A DNA stretch of 64,000 bases from Apis mellifera (GCF_003254395.2 NC_037648.1:14694330-14758329); one strand, 5' to 3'. Numbered from the stretch's first letter, positions 1-16,000 are shown. Made by a program: numbers and translations. Notes: a model not told the origin generated them from the letters alone.

Positions 1-3000
1 AACGTCCGGGAATATATCGACGTTTGAGAATTAAAATTCGTGCACGAGTGAAATTCCGTGTGGAATTTCGGCGGATATTTAGTCGAACGAGTGTTTGCGC
101 GAATGAGAGTGCATCGTTTCCGGAAGCGAATTTCTCAAACATCGGCTCTTGATATCATCGAGCCGGTTACACTTCATCGGAACGGATTAACGAGGGTTCG
201 AGTAGCTTGCTATGTTTTAACGCGATTACCCGCTAGTTCTGAACCTAGCCATCTACTCTGGCCATAACCTCTATCCACCTAATCGCGCAGACAGGAATTT
301 CTGATCGTGAAAGTCGTTTCAAAAAGGGAACCTTCCTTTATACGTGAAAATACATGATAAATCGATTATCTTTTATGATAATATTTTTTCACGTAGAATT
401 AAAATCATTCTAATTTTAATTACTATCGAAAATTTTATGAATTTTATTAAGATAGAAATACTTGAATTTAATTCTAGAGTCCCTAAAGTTACTAAAATTA
501 AAGTTACTAAGATAGATAAAAATATCTTGGGAATTTAATCTTAGAACTAGAGTTACTAGAATCCTCTATAATTTTTTAGAACCCTATATTCATAATATTT
601 AAAAAAATTTTAATTGATATAACAATTTACAAGAATGAGAAATTTTCACAAGAAAATATTAAATATTAAAAATTTATTGGAAAATTTTTCAATAATCATT
701 AATTTGGTTCTAAAAAGAGTTATTCGAATCTTCGAGGCAGAAGGAAGGGAAGTGTCCCTGTAGGACTCTCTGAACATTAGCAAAGTTTTTGAACGAAGTT
801 TCTTCCCAAGAGTTCCTTGAGATTTCTAACGCGATTTGCTATCCCCTTTCCAACAGGCTTTGGGAAAAGTTTCAAATTCATTAGACGCAGTGAAATTATT
901 CGCCGTTTAATAAGCGGCTATAAACGTGCCACGTAGCACTCCGTCGACGTTGGGAAAAGCTTAAAAGCTTGGAAGGCTTTTAGGTGGCACGCTTGAGTCA
1001 CCAAGGATCATTAGAGTTTATCAATATTTGCGATCGAGTTTTAATCTCGAAAAATTAAATATCTTGTTCCACGAAAAGAAATACGACACTTGGATTTTTT
1101 TGTTGGAAAAAGAACGAAGAAAAATGGTGTGAAAGAAGCTGGACTAAAATAAATAGAAAAAAAAAGGTGAGAGATACTTAGAACAGAATGAATGAAAGGA
1201 AAAGAAAAGAAAAGAAGCTCTATTAAATTAAGAGTACGGAAGAGAAGAAGAAAGGAAAAGACGTGAAACGAATAGATGAGAAACGAGCATGGTCGCTGCT
1301 AAATATTTGTCCTTGACGTTTCACTTTTCATGGATACAAACTGAGGAGAAATAATAATCGTCGAATAAATATAAAAAACATACTTTTTTGAACTTGTAAA
1401 TTTAATAAATAATTATATTCTATAAATATATTTAATAAATCTAAAAAGATAAACAGAAATCTATTTAATTATTAATCGATGGATAATAAATATATGAAAA
1501 TAATTAACCTAAAACATAATTATTTACTTCAAATCATAGAAGCATAATGTAACATTGACAAAATTTTTAGAGCAATAAAATCAGTGAAATGGTCTCTATT
1601 TTAAATAATTACTAGATTTTTTCATGATTCCTATCTAATTGCACAAAATATTATATCTATAAAATAATAATAAGATATACATTAGCTCTCATGGTTTACT
1701 ATATGAGGAAAAAAGAAATTAAGGAGATAGCCAGGCGGAAGAGAGAATGGTCGATGAAGGGTTACCGGAAGCCGAGAAGCGTAAAGACGAAGTTCACGCT
1801 TCCTCGAGCGCTCAATATCGGATACTTGTCTCGAGAGAGAAGCTTTCGTCGTTAACAAAGAGACCAGGTCCAAGTTATGCGATAATTACTCCACGGTTTT
1901 CATGCGCAAAGGAAAAGAGAGGTGTAGATAGCAAGATGTCTGAGTTCCAACTCCCCGTAGGTTTCCGTGCGAATCCACTCTTTTAAACGAATGACTGGCG
2001 CGAGTCCAAACGCGAAATACGAAATTTCGCGATAATTTTCCAATGATCATCTTGAACGCCATCTCTCGACGTCTCGTCTATTGTGCGCCGATTCAATTGA
2101 TGGCGTAATAATTTCGAAACTTTTGCAAACTAACCTATCACGTTTGTCACACGATTAAAAGACAAAAAAATCGCAAAATTAAATAATTAAATTCTATTTT
2201 GATATAAAATAATTGATATAATATACTTTTTTATATCACAGAGAGATTCCATGAATTTTTGATTCGGTTAGATTAGATTAGGTTATCTGTCGAAATTGTG
2301 TCAATTTGCACAATTGAGGAAATATTTGTTATCCGAGATAAAATGAGATAAAACTATAAAATAAATTAATATTATATTTATAAATATAGATAACAAAGCG
2401 AAACTTTCATAAAATATGAGAAAATAAAATTTTTAAATATTTGTAAAATAAATATTATTTTATTTATAAGAATAATTATAATTTGTGTATATATTTTAGT
2501 TTCTATTATTGCATAGAAGTTCGTAGAAATAAATACTTTTTATAGTATAATGCTACTACTGTAAATAGAATTAATTACGGCAAATCTAATCACTAAGAAG
2601 ACTTACAAGACGAGAGGTTAAGTATTGAGCAAGGCATCACGCATTTCTGGTCTCCCCTAGTAAAATCCTTTCCTTATCGATCGGAGAAATCTGGCGTCCA
2701 ATGATCAATTAATTGTTAATCAACGATGTCGATGCTCGACTAATTAACAACGTAGTTGCCAAACGAGTATTAATAGGAAGTCAATTGTTCGAGAATTTAT
2801 TTTTTGCGACGATGAGTCGCATTCTCGCCAGTGTCAAGCCGAGCAAATATTTGTTCTTGCTCTTTGAACTGGAGAAAAGTGGCTGTTTAACCCTTGCTTT
2901 CTTTTTTATATTTGGCCAAAGCACCAGCGAAATTAAAATTCCACCTCGAGGGAGAAAGGGAACTTGAAACTAAAATACACCATCGTTCTTCTGTTTCCGA

Positions 3001-6000
3001 TCCCTGGGGAAGAGAAACGCGCAAATTAACGCCACTGGTGAAAAGAATAAATATTAAATGCATCATGAAACCTTTGAAATTTGATCAAATTCAAAACAAC
3101 GAATTTGTGACGAGACGAATAAGACGAGACATCTATGGACAAGAAAATTGTAATATTCTAATTTTGTTAAATTGGAAAAAAAAACTTGATAATGCAAATA
3201 TATTCATGATTATTTATTTCAAATACCTTATTCTATATACTACAAGAGATATTATAACGTAAAAATGTAAATCTTGTAAATAAAATAGGTTAGAATTAAA
3301 ATAGAATGAAATAGGTTAGAAAAATAGATCGCTTTTTTCTGAAAAGAAAATGTAATAGTTGTCAAAGATAATGATCGACAATAAAAAAAAAAAGATTACT
3401 TACGTAGAAAAGGAAACTGAAATTTTATAAAAGAAAAATTATTTTGTTTGCCAGCGAATCGCTTAATCGTGGCTTTCAGGCCACGTTAATTAGAGTGACG
3501 TTTGCCGGAGAAAGTCGCGGCAAGGTGATCCATCGTGGCTACCGTGACAGCAAGCTATACATTATTCTCGCCAGCGATAATCCATTATCAGGGTACCAGA
3601 ATCGCGATATTCGTTTTCGACCAGACAACCTAGCCAAAGTATAATCGCGAAATTAATCTTAGTCCTCTACCAATGATTTTCTTTTCAAATATAGCTCATT
3701 CAATGGTACGATCTTTTCCATTTATGAAAATCATCCTTTACGTATGCCATTTCAACCGTGCAGTATGAAATATCTCATGTAAAGTTTACTTAATGGCGAT
3801 AGTAATCAAATTTGTCGCCAGATGGCTCTCTAAAGGATTCGATTCATGTGAGTGTGCAGTGCAGTTCTGGCTGCGAAAGATCAAAAGTCGTTTTATATGC
3901 TCGACTTGCAATTTCTACTAACGCTCGAATATACTTGCAAAGTATGAATTTCGTAAGAAATATCGTTTCCATTCGTGAAAATCTTTCCTTTTATTTCTAT
4001 TTCTAATTTACTTATTACAAATATTCGATGAATGTGAAATATTTTCAAAAATTTCTTCCCAAGAAATTACGTTACGATCGGTTCTAAAATATAACATTTC
4101 TGGTGATCATTGGCATTAGATGGTGACAAATTTTATTCTAGCGAAAAAAGGTAAAAATCGAAGAGAATAGAATTCTAAGAAAGCATATTCGACATTTTGG
4201 ATCGTGTAATTGTAATTCCACCAATTTTAATTCTATGCGCAACTTTCTGACTAATTAGATTATGCAAAACAGTTGTTACGCGTCCTCGACGTGTCTGGAA
4301 ATTTTTAATTCCTCGATCTATACAGCCATCGAAGAAATTTTCTCGTTCAATTAAATAATCATAATTTTGATTTTTTTTTTTTTTAATATTTTAATTTTAT
4401 ATTTAATGGCCGATCTTCTAATTATGATAAAAATTCTTAATTTTATAAAAGTTCAAAATTTTAAATTTTAATTAACCTATGGAATAACTTTTTAAATATC
4501 TTAGTTTTAAACAATTGAAGTTCGACTTTAATTTTCTTGAGTAGAATCTCAAAAAATTTTTCTGTTTCTTTCTCAATGTTCTAGAGTCAATCTCAAGAAA
4601 AAAAAAATTCGTGATAAAAATATTTCATGAATGTTCATGAAAAAGTGGAAAGTTTCAAACGACTTACCCTTCATACCGAGGACCAACGCCGTTCTCCTGG
4701 TCAAAGGGACGATCTTCGATTCTCCAACTAAGATTCTTACACTACGCTCGAGGAACAACTTTCAAACTTCACCGATCACTAGCGATCGTTTCTCGATCGC
4801 GACACTGCACACCAACGATTCGTCGATTCAGTTTCAAAAACATAAAACACACTTTCTGAAAAAGAAGAAAAACAATTGGTTAGGTTAGATTAAATTAGAT
4901 CAATTTAAATATCATTAAGTTATAATTATAAATATTATTTTGTAAAGTATAAAAATCTTAAACTATTAAATGTATAATTAATTATAAATATAAATATAAT
5001 ATCTATATAAATGTAATATCTTATTGGAAGAGAATCAAAAAAAAGAATTTCAATACAATTTCTAAAAAAAACTTGAATGATACAAATATACAATTAAAGA
5101 AGCTAATGCCAAATTATTTTGAAATTACATTTAATGATAAAAATTAAAAAACAAACCAATCATTTACTAATTTCATTATATTATTTTATTTTTATTTATT
5201 TTTTGTATAAACATATTCGAAAAATATTTGTTTATATATTTTTAAATTTAATCTATTCATTTAAGAGAATAAGAAATATAAATAAATATAAATAAATTCA
5301 CAAAAAATTAATTTATTTTTTAATTTTTTTTTAATTTTAATTTAATAAATGTATTTATAATTTTTAACTTATATTTGGCCTTTAATTTAATATCGCATTT
5401 ATCAAACAAAATTGTTTCTAAACTATACATTTTTTTTCTATATAAAAAAAAATTATAGAAATTATACAAATTAAATTTAATCATCGTTACAAATTTTGGT
5501 TAATCAAATTTTCAATTTTATTGTTAATAAAATTTTTGAACCTTTATCTCATCATTAGAAACATCTCTGAAACATCACCATTTTGCGAAATAATCTGAAT
5601 ATAAATTAATGGTGGATATAACAATGACAGTATTATGCAATATCTCATGATTCTCGAATCGAATTTTCAAGAAACCAGTACATTAACGTGTCTCGATTTT
5701 CCAAATACGCGACCACACATCGGATTTAGAATTTAAACGAGAATTAAATCTTTATGGAATTCACGCGTACCGTCAAGAGACGAATTAATAGAGGCTGCGA
5801 CAAATTAAAATCGATACTCGTGCTTAATTGGGTTATTACGATTCAACGTTATGGTTGCAAAGTTTATTAAGAATAAAGTCAGCCTCGAGTTATTATTTAA
5901 TGAAGGTTAGGTTATAATAGGATCATGCATGAAATTAAAAAGCAGTATAATAAAGATGGATAATTACTGGCCTCTAACTGGTGGTTGAAGTTACTTGATA

Positions 6001-9000
6001 TTAAAATTAGAGCACTCGAGGAATAACGAGTAGATGTAGGTGTATGGCGTTGGTTATGATTTAGAATTGTTATAAAAATTAGTCACGCATGAAATATAAA
6101 AACTGGAATAATATCATAGACACGAGATTAAAGTTGAATTATGACAGGCAATGAGAAATTAGAATGTTTGAAAAATAACAAAGTTAATTAAAATTCATTC
6201 AAAGAAAAATGTAATTAAAATCCTCGAGGGGAATTGGTTAATATTAAAAAAATTAAAAAGAAAAATTAATATGAAAAATTAAAAAAAAAAAATTTTAAAG
6301 ATAAAATTGAGTTGATTTGATGTGTGAAAATGTTAGGTTAGTTACATGATATTAAAGTTGAAATGGATTAACGCAAGTTGGAGCAGCTATAGGCAGTTGC
6401 ACGTAGGTCGGTGAAACAGAATTGTTGCGTTTAGGTATTAGAACAGATTAGCACACCGGGGCCACCGGATCTGAACAAAATCCTATTAGATCAATTAATA
6501 CATAAGCTGTAAGCAAACAATCGTTAAGCTCTCATTCTGGAAAATTATGTAGTTCAAAAATTCAATAATTTACGTCTTATATATTTCGAGTCTAATTTTT
6601 TACTTCATAATATACTTTTTAATTCATAAATAAATATTACAATGCATTTTAAAAATATATTATATTAAATAAAAATATATTTTTATATTTTAAATATTAT
6701 TTTTATGTTTTAAATATTAAATAACATGTATGAGTGTCTAACTACCAACTTGAAAAATAACAAAAAAAAATCTAGTGGAAAAAAAAATTAATTATAAAAA
6801 AAAAAATTCGAAAAGACGATACAAGATTGATGTAAATACAAATATAAAAATACGAATATATTTTTTAAAATTATCTTTGTTTAATTACTACATCTACTTG
6901 TTTAATTACTTCAGAGTCAAAATTATTGAATAGTTACTTTCGAGTGACTAGTAGAATTCCCTAGTGAAAAATAACAATACAATTTTAAAGTTTGATTCTC
7001 AAATATATTCGTATTCTCAATAAAAGATGCTGGATAATCATAATCGAAATCTTATTGTACCTCAAATATAAAAATATTTCTATCTGCACAGTATTCAATT
7101 CGATTTAAAAATCAGAGAGTTCCCAAAAGTAATAATTTAATTGTAAAATTTCTCCGCAAAACTGTCACCTTTTTAGCGAACAAGAGAAAGTGTAAAGACG
7201 TAATGAAATTCTTCGAGGTGCCAGAAAGAAAAGAAACTCGATAAAGCATCCATAAGAAGTTCGAGGACCAGGGAATAATAAACCAATTTACGATCAATGC
7301 TTACATTCCAACAAGAAGAACACGAAAATGAACGTAACTTCCACAACATTTGGAAAAAGAATGTTAACAATTGGAATACTTAATGAAGTTTTTGATTCAA
7401 CTATTCAAAATTCGTTTCATTTTTTCTTTATTTTTGTAAGAATAAACATTTTAAAATTAATGTTGAAGTTAATAAAAGAATATTAAAATCAAGTTAACAG
7501 GTGAGTTTTGAATGAATTTAATAAAAGATAGAATCTTTAAAAAAAATTGTAATTGAAACGTCTTGTAAAATTCCAGCTTGAAAACTAATTTAGATTTCTT
7601 GATAATTTTTATGTAATATTAAGATCTACTTCGAGGAGGATAATTAAAGGAACATTAACCTCAATCTTCTTTGAAGCACATTAATTCTTGAAAATTTCTA
7701 TTTTTATTTAATTTTATCTTATATATCGGAAAAATAATTTTTAAATTTTATTTTTTTGTTGCTTTTTTCATGTGACAATTCTTCTCTGAAAAATCGAAAA
7801 ATCTGAAACCAATTTTCGACGATTCGTATGGTGAGAAAAACGATAAATTTGACGTCATCGAGCTCTTTTGCCCTACTCTTTGAACATAAATTAATTTTCC
7901 ATCTGGATTCCCGCTCGTCCAGCGTGCAAATAATCTCGAATAAGGTTAGTAGCCACCGAGGAAACTTTAAAAATCCTGGGAAACAGAGCGGACGAAGTCG
8001 AACAACTATACTATTAGGACGATCCAGATTATATCCATCGATTCTTCTCTCTCCCAAGAATATTGCCAACGAAGTATTTGATAGTATGGATTCGTGAAAA
8101 TCTGTGGAAAATCTGATAGGGAACTCATTTTTTTTATGATCAAACGAAAATCTACGAAGAATAGAAAATTAATAAATTATTTGCAATTTAACAATTTCGA
8201 AAAAAGTTAAATATTTAAATCGGAATTTTATTGAAATTTGTATTTTATAATTTTCATCTTCGTAAAGTTTAATTACAAAAAATTTTTATTTCCAAAGATC
8301 TTGGAAAGTTCAAGGTTTGATTCCATATTCCACGGTTAGTTTGGAACTTGGATTTAATATAATTGGAGTTCTTGAGTTTCTCTCGATTATTTAAAGTAAT
8401 TTAACACCTTACGAACTTCACCGTGATTAAATTACCAGAAAGATAACCATCCGAAATTTTACGCGAAATATATATAAAATTATGAGATAAAAATAATCTT
8501 CTATTTTTACTATTTAAAATTAACTCGTGATTTTAATCTATTCGATTTTTTTAAAGTTTTAAATGTATTATCATTTATTAACCTAATTATCAATCTAACC
8601 TAATCATAAAGGTTAATATATCTTTCTAAACCAAATTTTATACAAAATCAAATTTTTATTAATGTTATTATTATTATTTTATTAAAGAAATGGAAACTTC
8701 TTTTATTTTTCAAATATCGATATCTTGTACTTTGGATATTTTATATTTTTATATACGTCATATGCATTAATTTCAAATATAAACAATCTATTAGTTAAAA
8801 GTTATTAAGATTATCTTTAGTGTTTTTTAATAATGAATGCAAAATATGTAAAGACAATTTTAAGACTAATTTACATTAAAAATGAATTTAAATTTGATAA
8901 TATCAATATTTTTCGGACGAGATTAATTTAAGTTTTTCAAATATATAAAAAAAAACATTCTCAATGCTAATTTACATGAGAAAAAAATTTAAATTTAATG

Positions 9001-9730
9001 ATATGGAATTTTTTTAGGAGAGTTAAGAAATCTCTGAGACACCAAAACATTTATATAATAAAAATGAATTACAATTAAAATTAAGATCAAAGAAAAATCT
9101 AAATTGTTACTCACCTGCGTAGACCACCAGCAACGAATGCCTAGAATTCTTCCAAAAACCCAACACGTCACAAAATCACACGTCACAACGTCATAATTCA
9201 CGATCAATCTATCCTCTCAAAAAAATCACTTTTTGAGTCTTTGAATTTCTCATTTTTTTCTTTCTTTTTTTTTTCTTTTTTTTTTTTTTTATTTTTCACC
9301 CTTTTGACCTTTTTCCCCCACTGAATTTAACTTAATTATCACCAAAATAAGAACAGGTGATTACACATCGTGGCGAATCTCGAAACAAGGGTATTTTCAT
9401 GAATCTCTCGACCACTTATCGATCTTGCCACCCTTTAATCCCTCTCGTTTCCACTGGAATGATCGTGTTCTAATTAATTTTCTTTTTTAAGGCTACCTCT
9501 TCGATTCGGGGATCGTTAAACACGCGAGTGGGTCAAGGACGCGGAGTGAACTTGCACCCTCGTCGCGCCTAACTAAGGGGAGCAGTAGTTGCAAGGGAGG
9601 AAGGTGGAAATGGCCACTTTGATATCGATTGTCGGTTGTTTTCGAACAATTTCCAAGGAGAATGAGATCTGGTAATATAAAAAATTCATATTTTTTTTTT
9701 TTTTTTTTATTATGAAAGGAAATTATTTTC
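1..9730. other. AT-rich intergenic DNA, no gene recognised
   Basis: The first 330 bases and 1740-2120 are richer in CpG than the rest, with short open frames only. From about 4870 to 7130 the DNA is very AT-rich, with many A and T runs and stop codons in every frame. A T-rich run lies at 9241-9292. Nothing that looks like an exon of a known family is visible. Confidence 0.7.
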
Positions 9731-10119
9731 GCCTGAATTTGACTAACCAAAATTTTTGATTTCAGGAATTAAATTCTAAACTTGACTAACCAATATTATT
9801 CAATTTTTTATTTTTGAATCATAAATATAAAACGTGTCAAATAATGATATGATATAGGTAAATTTAAAAATTTCTTAAAAAGTAGATAACAAATTTTTCA
9901 TTTTATATTAAGTTAAAAAATATCGCCTCGATTCGACTAATCAAAATTTTTGATTTCAGGAATTAAATTCTAAACTTGACTAACCAATATTATTCAATTT
10001 TTTATTTTTGAATCATAAATATAAAATGTGTCAAATAATGATATGATGTAGGTAAATTTAAAAATTTCTTAAAAAGTAGATAACAAATATTTCATTTTAT
10101 ATTAAGTTGAAAAATATCG
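9731..10119. repeat. tandem duplication, two copies of about 194 bp
   Basis: The copies run 9731-9924 and 9925-10119. Both begin GCCT..ATT.GACTAA.CAAAA and continue through TTTTTGATTTCAGGAATT to an AAAATATCG end. They differ at only a handful of positions, so the duplication is fairly recent. Each copy contains an acceptor-like TTTTTGATTTCAGG, but no coding sequence follows. Confidence 0.9.
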
Positions 10120-12715
10120 TGGATAATATAAGAGTTAAAAAAAAACATGAACATGAATTTCAATCTCTCTTCCTGTTACAGAAATGGAGTTGACTTTGAA
10201 ACATAATCGTTCACATATCCAGAGATATCCTGTTTTCAACGCATCGCTACGTTCATACGATTAGCTTGATTATATCGTATTTACATTAGGGCCAAGATTG
10301 GTCTCTAACTAAATTCGCTTCTGAGTTTCTGAAACGTTCCAGTTACAAGTTAAAATTGAAACTCTACCATGCTAAAAATCCTCGTGGAAAGAAGAAACTT
10401 CTAGTCCAGGTAATAATTACTTATCGTCGAGGACTTTAAAATCGTCCAATAAGCGAAAGAATTAACTTTTCAATTTACGTAATACGGTTGCACGGTTTTA
10501 CGTAAGATGGAACGAATACTTCTACGATTCGAAAACGGAAGAAGAATCACGCAAAGTGACCTATCGAACGAAGAGGAAGAAGGGAGAAGAGGGTTAATTT
10601 CCGCTCGATCGAAGGGTCGTTGCTCGTCCTCGACCCGTCTTCGAAATAAGGACACGCAAACAAGGACACAGAGCAATCCAGTTTTCTCGTGAATTCGTCC
10701 TTGACTTTTCACCTTTCATCTTTTCACCAAATTTTATAAGGTCCTTAGAATTTCCTTTTTACGTAACGTATAATACATGGTACACATTTCTGAAAAGTTA
10801 CTTCTTTACTGTTTCTATGAACTGTAAGAAGAATTAAAGATCATTGTGAAACCATGAATTATATGGAAATTATGTTTACACAAAAGATACTATCTTTCGA
10901 TTTGATTTTTTTAAATATATTGTCTAAGTTATCATTTTGAATAGTGTTGTGAAGATTATATATTGATAGTCATTTATTAAAAAAAATATTTTTTCTTTAG
11001 GTTAAAACTCAATTTAATAATTAAAATTGTTAAATCGATTAACAGTTAAAGTTTTTATTTAATTATGATTTAAAATAAGATTAATTGATGAAAAACAAAA
11101 ATTTATTTAATCTCTAATTTCTTAGGTTAGATTAACAACTTTTTGACAAACCATCAACTAAATCTTTCATAACACTATTCAATGTAACATCTTGACGATA
11201 CATAAGAAAAATCTAAATCAAAGAATGATATCTTTCTGTAAATATTTGTAAATATTTAGTAAATTTTCTGTAATAATTTACTAAATTTCACAATTGTCAT
11301 ATTAAACAAACTTAAATCATTCCAACTTAACGCATCAGTGTACAAGAGAAAAATTTTCATAGAAACCGTGAAACAATATTGTGGATAAAAAAAAAAAGAA
11401 TGGAAAAGAGAGCATTGGCTGTAAGAAAACACGTTCGTTTAGAGGGTTGTATCGGGGACAGTGGAGTGCTCGAGACCGGTGATTATTGTCAAAGACAAAC
11501 GGCCGAGGGATCTCGAAGGAATTCTCGCTTCAAAGAACAACCCTCCTTGAGAAATTCTCGAGTGTTCGCTTTTGATCAACGACCACGTCAAGTGGCTGGA
11601 GCGCGAAACGAACGCGGGCACGCCGTTTCCGTTCCAAACTTCACTTTCCTCTCCACTTCCTCGCTGGACGAAGCTACGATCGAGTGACTTTTTCATCTTG
11701 TAGCTTCCACAGATGACTTTTTCTGACAAACTGGTGTAAACTTTTTTCGTTACGAATTTTTTTTTTCTTCTTTTTCTTTTGGAAGAATTGAAAGAAAGTT
11801 GTAGTGGTAGTATTATATATTACAATAACTTTTGTGTCAACTTTCCATCTCTCTTGACTGTGAATTATTCTCTTATTTTTATTTTGATACTTTTTTGAAG
11901 GTTAGGTTATATTAATAGAATTACAATGATTTGTAGATAATGGAATTTCATATCAAATTTGAACAATTTTTTCTTTTTATATTTTTTTTTTTTTTGTGAA
12001 GAAAATTTTCAATTTTTTTAAAAAATCATAGATTCATATTGATAATGAATTAATAATGATTGATGGTGAAGAAATATTCAGTAGAAAACTTCTGAAGAAA
12101 TAGGTTTATATTGATAGTAAATTAAATGAAGAAATTCAATGAAAAATTTCTCTTCATTACAAATTTTCCCTCTTTCATTTTGATATTTCTTTTTTCAAAG
12201 AATTAAATCTTACTAGTAATAAAATCTCATATTTCTTTTGATAAAATTACTTGTACATTATACTTCTTCGAATTTCTCATTGAAATACAAAAAATAAATT
12301 ACTCTATTGTTAAAAAAAAAAAAAAACAGAAAAAGGAAACGAAGATTTTTCTTTTTACAGAGAGGCGAAGGAAAAAATTAGGTTAGAAGACCAAAAGAGA
12401 AAGTGTAAACGGAGCAAAAAAGTTGGTCAGTCCAGGAAGTAGTCGGTGAAGCTCCAATGCGAGAGCAAAGAAGAAAAAAAAGAAGAAAAGAGAATCGGTG
12501 GATGGAAAGGTGAGGAGAAGAGTCGTCTAAAACTCGAGACCAGCCACGAGGCAAAAAGGCAAAGCGCAGTGCGGAAATAATTCCGCGTCCTGCACTCGTG
12601 AAGGTCATCTCTGGGACGAGAACACTTGACCCGCTTGCCGTCCAAGGACAAACGCCATTATCCCGATTATTCCATTTCTTCTCGTTTCTAATTAACCTTT
12701 GCACTCCATCCACCT
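10120..12715. other. intergenic DNA, no gene recognised
   Basis: Mostly AT-rich. GC-richer islands at 10500-10700, 11380-11690 and 12400-12650 have open frames on both strands of up to about 110 codons. These are rich in Arg and Ser, are matched by equally long frames on the opposite strand, and resemble no family, so they are not called as genes. Confidence 0.6.
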
Positions 12716-13075
12716 ATCGATATTTATAGTATATTTTTATTTCCAGGGAAAAAGGAATAGAGAAAGATTTTGGAATTATTTTTTTATGGAAACATCGACG
12801 ATTTTGCATTCTATGCGAAGAAAAAAATGAAGAAGGATTTTGGAGAATCCAAAATTGTTGAAGAAAGATAGTAGAATTATTTTTTGAGATTTTGATTGAA
12901 GCGTTGATATTTACAGTGGTATTTTCATTTCCTCGAAGAGAAAAAGAATAAAAAAAGATTTTGATTTTGGAATTATTTCTTTGTCAAGAATTCGATAGAA
13001 ATTTCGACGATTAAATGATATTGCACTCCAAGCAAAGAGAAAAATGGAGAAGAGTTTTGAAGAACGAGAAAGTGG
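12716..13075. repeat. degenerate tandem duplication, period about 187 bp
   Basis: A segment with GATATTTATAGTATATTTTTATTTCC, then TTTTGGAATTATTT and CGACGATT..GCATTCTATGCGAAG, recurs about 187 bases later in altered form (GATATTTACAGTGGTATTTTCATTTCC and so on). Several short insertions separate the copies, so this is older than the 9731 duplication. Confidence 0.65.
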
Positions 13076-16000
13076 AATATTTTTTTTTTTTTTATCAGGA
13101 ATGTTTCTGGCAAGTTTCTAGGGAATTGTTTCAAGAATAAAATGGAGAAATTGATGAAATAATTTAATCTCGATGATTAAAGAGAAAATACTAGACAAAA
13201 GTAAGAAGATTCCAAGGAATTTTCACATCTGTGTTGAGACAATACCGAAAAGAGTAACAAGGTTATACTATTTTGAGATTTATAGATAGTAAATTGAAAG
13301 ACGTGAGAAGGTTGAATAAGGGGTAATTCAATCACGAAGATTAAATTATCGATTTAACCGGGGATAAAATTTGTCCCTGGGAATATAGAAGATTCGAAAA
13401 GAATCGTATAATTTTCTCGAGACGTTCCCAACAGTCACAGAATTCTATTACGTTTAAATTTATCGACGATTAAATTGGAAACTGTATTATCGATGGAGTA
13501 ATTTAATCTCGAAGATTAAATGCGAAAGCTTTCGAAGAATTCTGCGAGTTTCTCGTGGAGAAATCATTTCCAAATTTTCCTTTTAATTCGATTTCAATTA
13601 TTCTCAAGAGAAAATAAATAGATGGATTGACTAACGTCGAGTTTATCTTAATTTATAACAATAAAAATTATTTATTCGTCTTAAATAGATTTCAATTTGT
13701 CAAAAGAATTCCACGATAATTATAAAAATCACCTTGAAATCCCATTATATTGGAAATATTTGTAATCCTATTAGTCTTAAAGAATCGAAGAACTTTAAAA
13801 AAAAAAACATCAGAATGGCGCAATAAAGAGCTTTATTCTTCATCTATAATATAATTTATTTCTCAATAGATTTCAATATTCTGAAAACGCGATCCTGCGT
13901 TGACAAACTTCAAAGAATTCCAAGATAGAAAATCTTTGAAATTTTCCTTTAACTGTTCCAATTTATTTTAACCTGTAACAATATATTTGTTAATCCAATC
14001 TAATCTAACCTATGATAACATAGATTACAAAATACACGGATATTTTGCAACAGATTTATTTGAAGAAGAATTATAACAAATCCAATAATCTTCACAACAA
14101 TTACACTTACAATTCTATTCTCCTCTTCTGAAAAGATATCGAAATTACGAATAATTTCATTTAAAGAAAGATAATTCTCCAACGATTCGAAAAATTGCAA
14201 AAGTGAATTTATTTCTAAAAGTAGAGAAAGTTGGCGTCTTTTTTCATTAAACATCTCTTTTCATTAAACTACTATCGCAATTTATAAATAGGAACACTTT
14301 CGACAATGATATGCAAGTTGTATTCCTCTGAATGGAACTGCTATATCTTGCACCCTTGATGGGGGCTGTTTACACAAGTACACTGACCCATGAGTACCCT
14401 CTTCTTTGTACTTTTCTCCCCATTCACTCGATGATTAAACAACACGATACCTGCGACTCTCAATAAATATACGAGCAACCTGAGTGTGACAACCATTTCG
14501 TCGAGTGGCTCGATTCATCCGCCATCATTTTTTTACAGGATGCGACATCTTTCGCTCTTTTTCGTTCGAATGTAAATGATAATTAATGGAGGGTTCAGAA
14601 ACCAATCACTGATTGCTCGAAACTTGAAAAATCTCTTTATTATTCAAATTTAATCGATTGAACAATTTGCTCACTTGATTTTTCAATTGAAAATTTTTGA
14701 AAACGATAATTTAAATAAAATTATTAAATTGGATAAATCATTCTTGGGTAATGTGATGTTATACGTTCCAAAAGTAATTAAGTAATGTATCAATATATAG
14801 AGAAGAATTTAAAACCTAACCTAATTTATCTATATATTTTTTCTTGAAAGACAATTGATTATTGATGAACAACCTATCAACATTCTTTAAAAAGCAATAA
14901 TCTCACATATAATTCATCACAAACTATTTCGTTCAAATTTCTAAATCGTTTTATTTTTTTCAGGAAACAAGAAACCAAGGAAGACCAATAAAAAAATTCA
15001 AATCATTCTATCAGGAAACAAGAATACAATCAAAAGAGGAGCAACAATTAAAAAAAAATCATTCTACTCTAACAAGAAACGAGAACAAACGATGGAGAAG
15101 CGATCGAAAAACCAAAGTCACCCATCCTCCATCCATCCATCGCCCAGACGAGAGTATTCGATTAAAAAGGAATCCTCCTCGAGGCGGCCTCGAAAGAGGG
15201 AAAAGTCACGGATGACCCCGTGACACTGTGCTCGACACGCGAGATATCGATTGCTCGGACCGAGAACAACGTGTCATCGTCTCGTTTCGCTAAAAACAAC
15301 CTCGACGCCTCGAAATAAAGGGATCGTAAAAGGGAAACAGCGTGGCACAAGAGAATATAAGAAAGAAAAGAAAAAAGGAAAAAGACACGGCGCGTCGCGA
15401 AAGAAACTGGCAATCTGAAAATGTATATTCCGCGACGTATACCCAGCCGGTTGATTGAAAGTAGTTTGTCAGCGGCGTGCTGTCCTTCCATCAGACAGAT
15501 TGCTCGAATTTCCGCGGCGGGATCGTTTTTAATACCGTGAAATCTCGCCTTCTCCCCAGCCGTGCCGACCTATTAGTCGGAGCCACGCGATGGGGGTTGG
15601 AACAGACTTGGGGGAGGGGGAGGGATGACTTTTGATCGAGGCGAACGAGGAGGGGGGTCAGAGCGAGGGTGGAAATGATTGAAAGTGTGGTGGAGGTGGA
15701 GGAAGGAGGAAGGTTGAAAACGTGAGAAAAGAAGAGGATACTAATGAAAGAAGGAGGAAACGTGGGGTGGAAGTTTGAAAGGGTTTTATGCACGATCTTC
15801 CCTTCCAGGATGCGAATCATCATAATGTGCGAATAGGATATGGCTAAAACGGTTACTGAAAACATTTCTCCGACGATGATGGATAAGGTTATGGCGAAAG
15901 TTCGAAGAATTTTTTTGCGAATGTAAGTATTATCCTTTTCGATGAAAGTGAACATATGAGTGAAGAAACACAGTTACGAGTTTCCTAACCTAATCTAATC

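Noticed and set aside
15491..15955. 154-codon open frame on the minus strand
   Set aside because: It has no recognisable motif and Ser/Pro/Thr-rich runs over a G-rich block, with no supporting splice or promoter signals.
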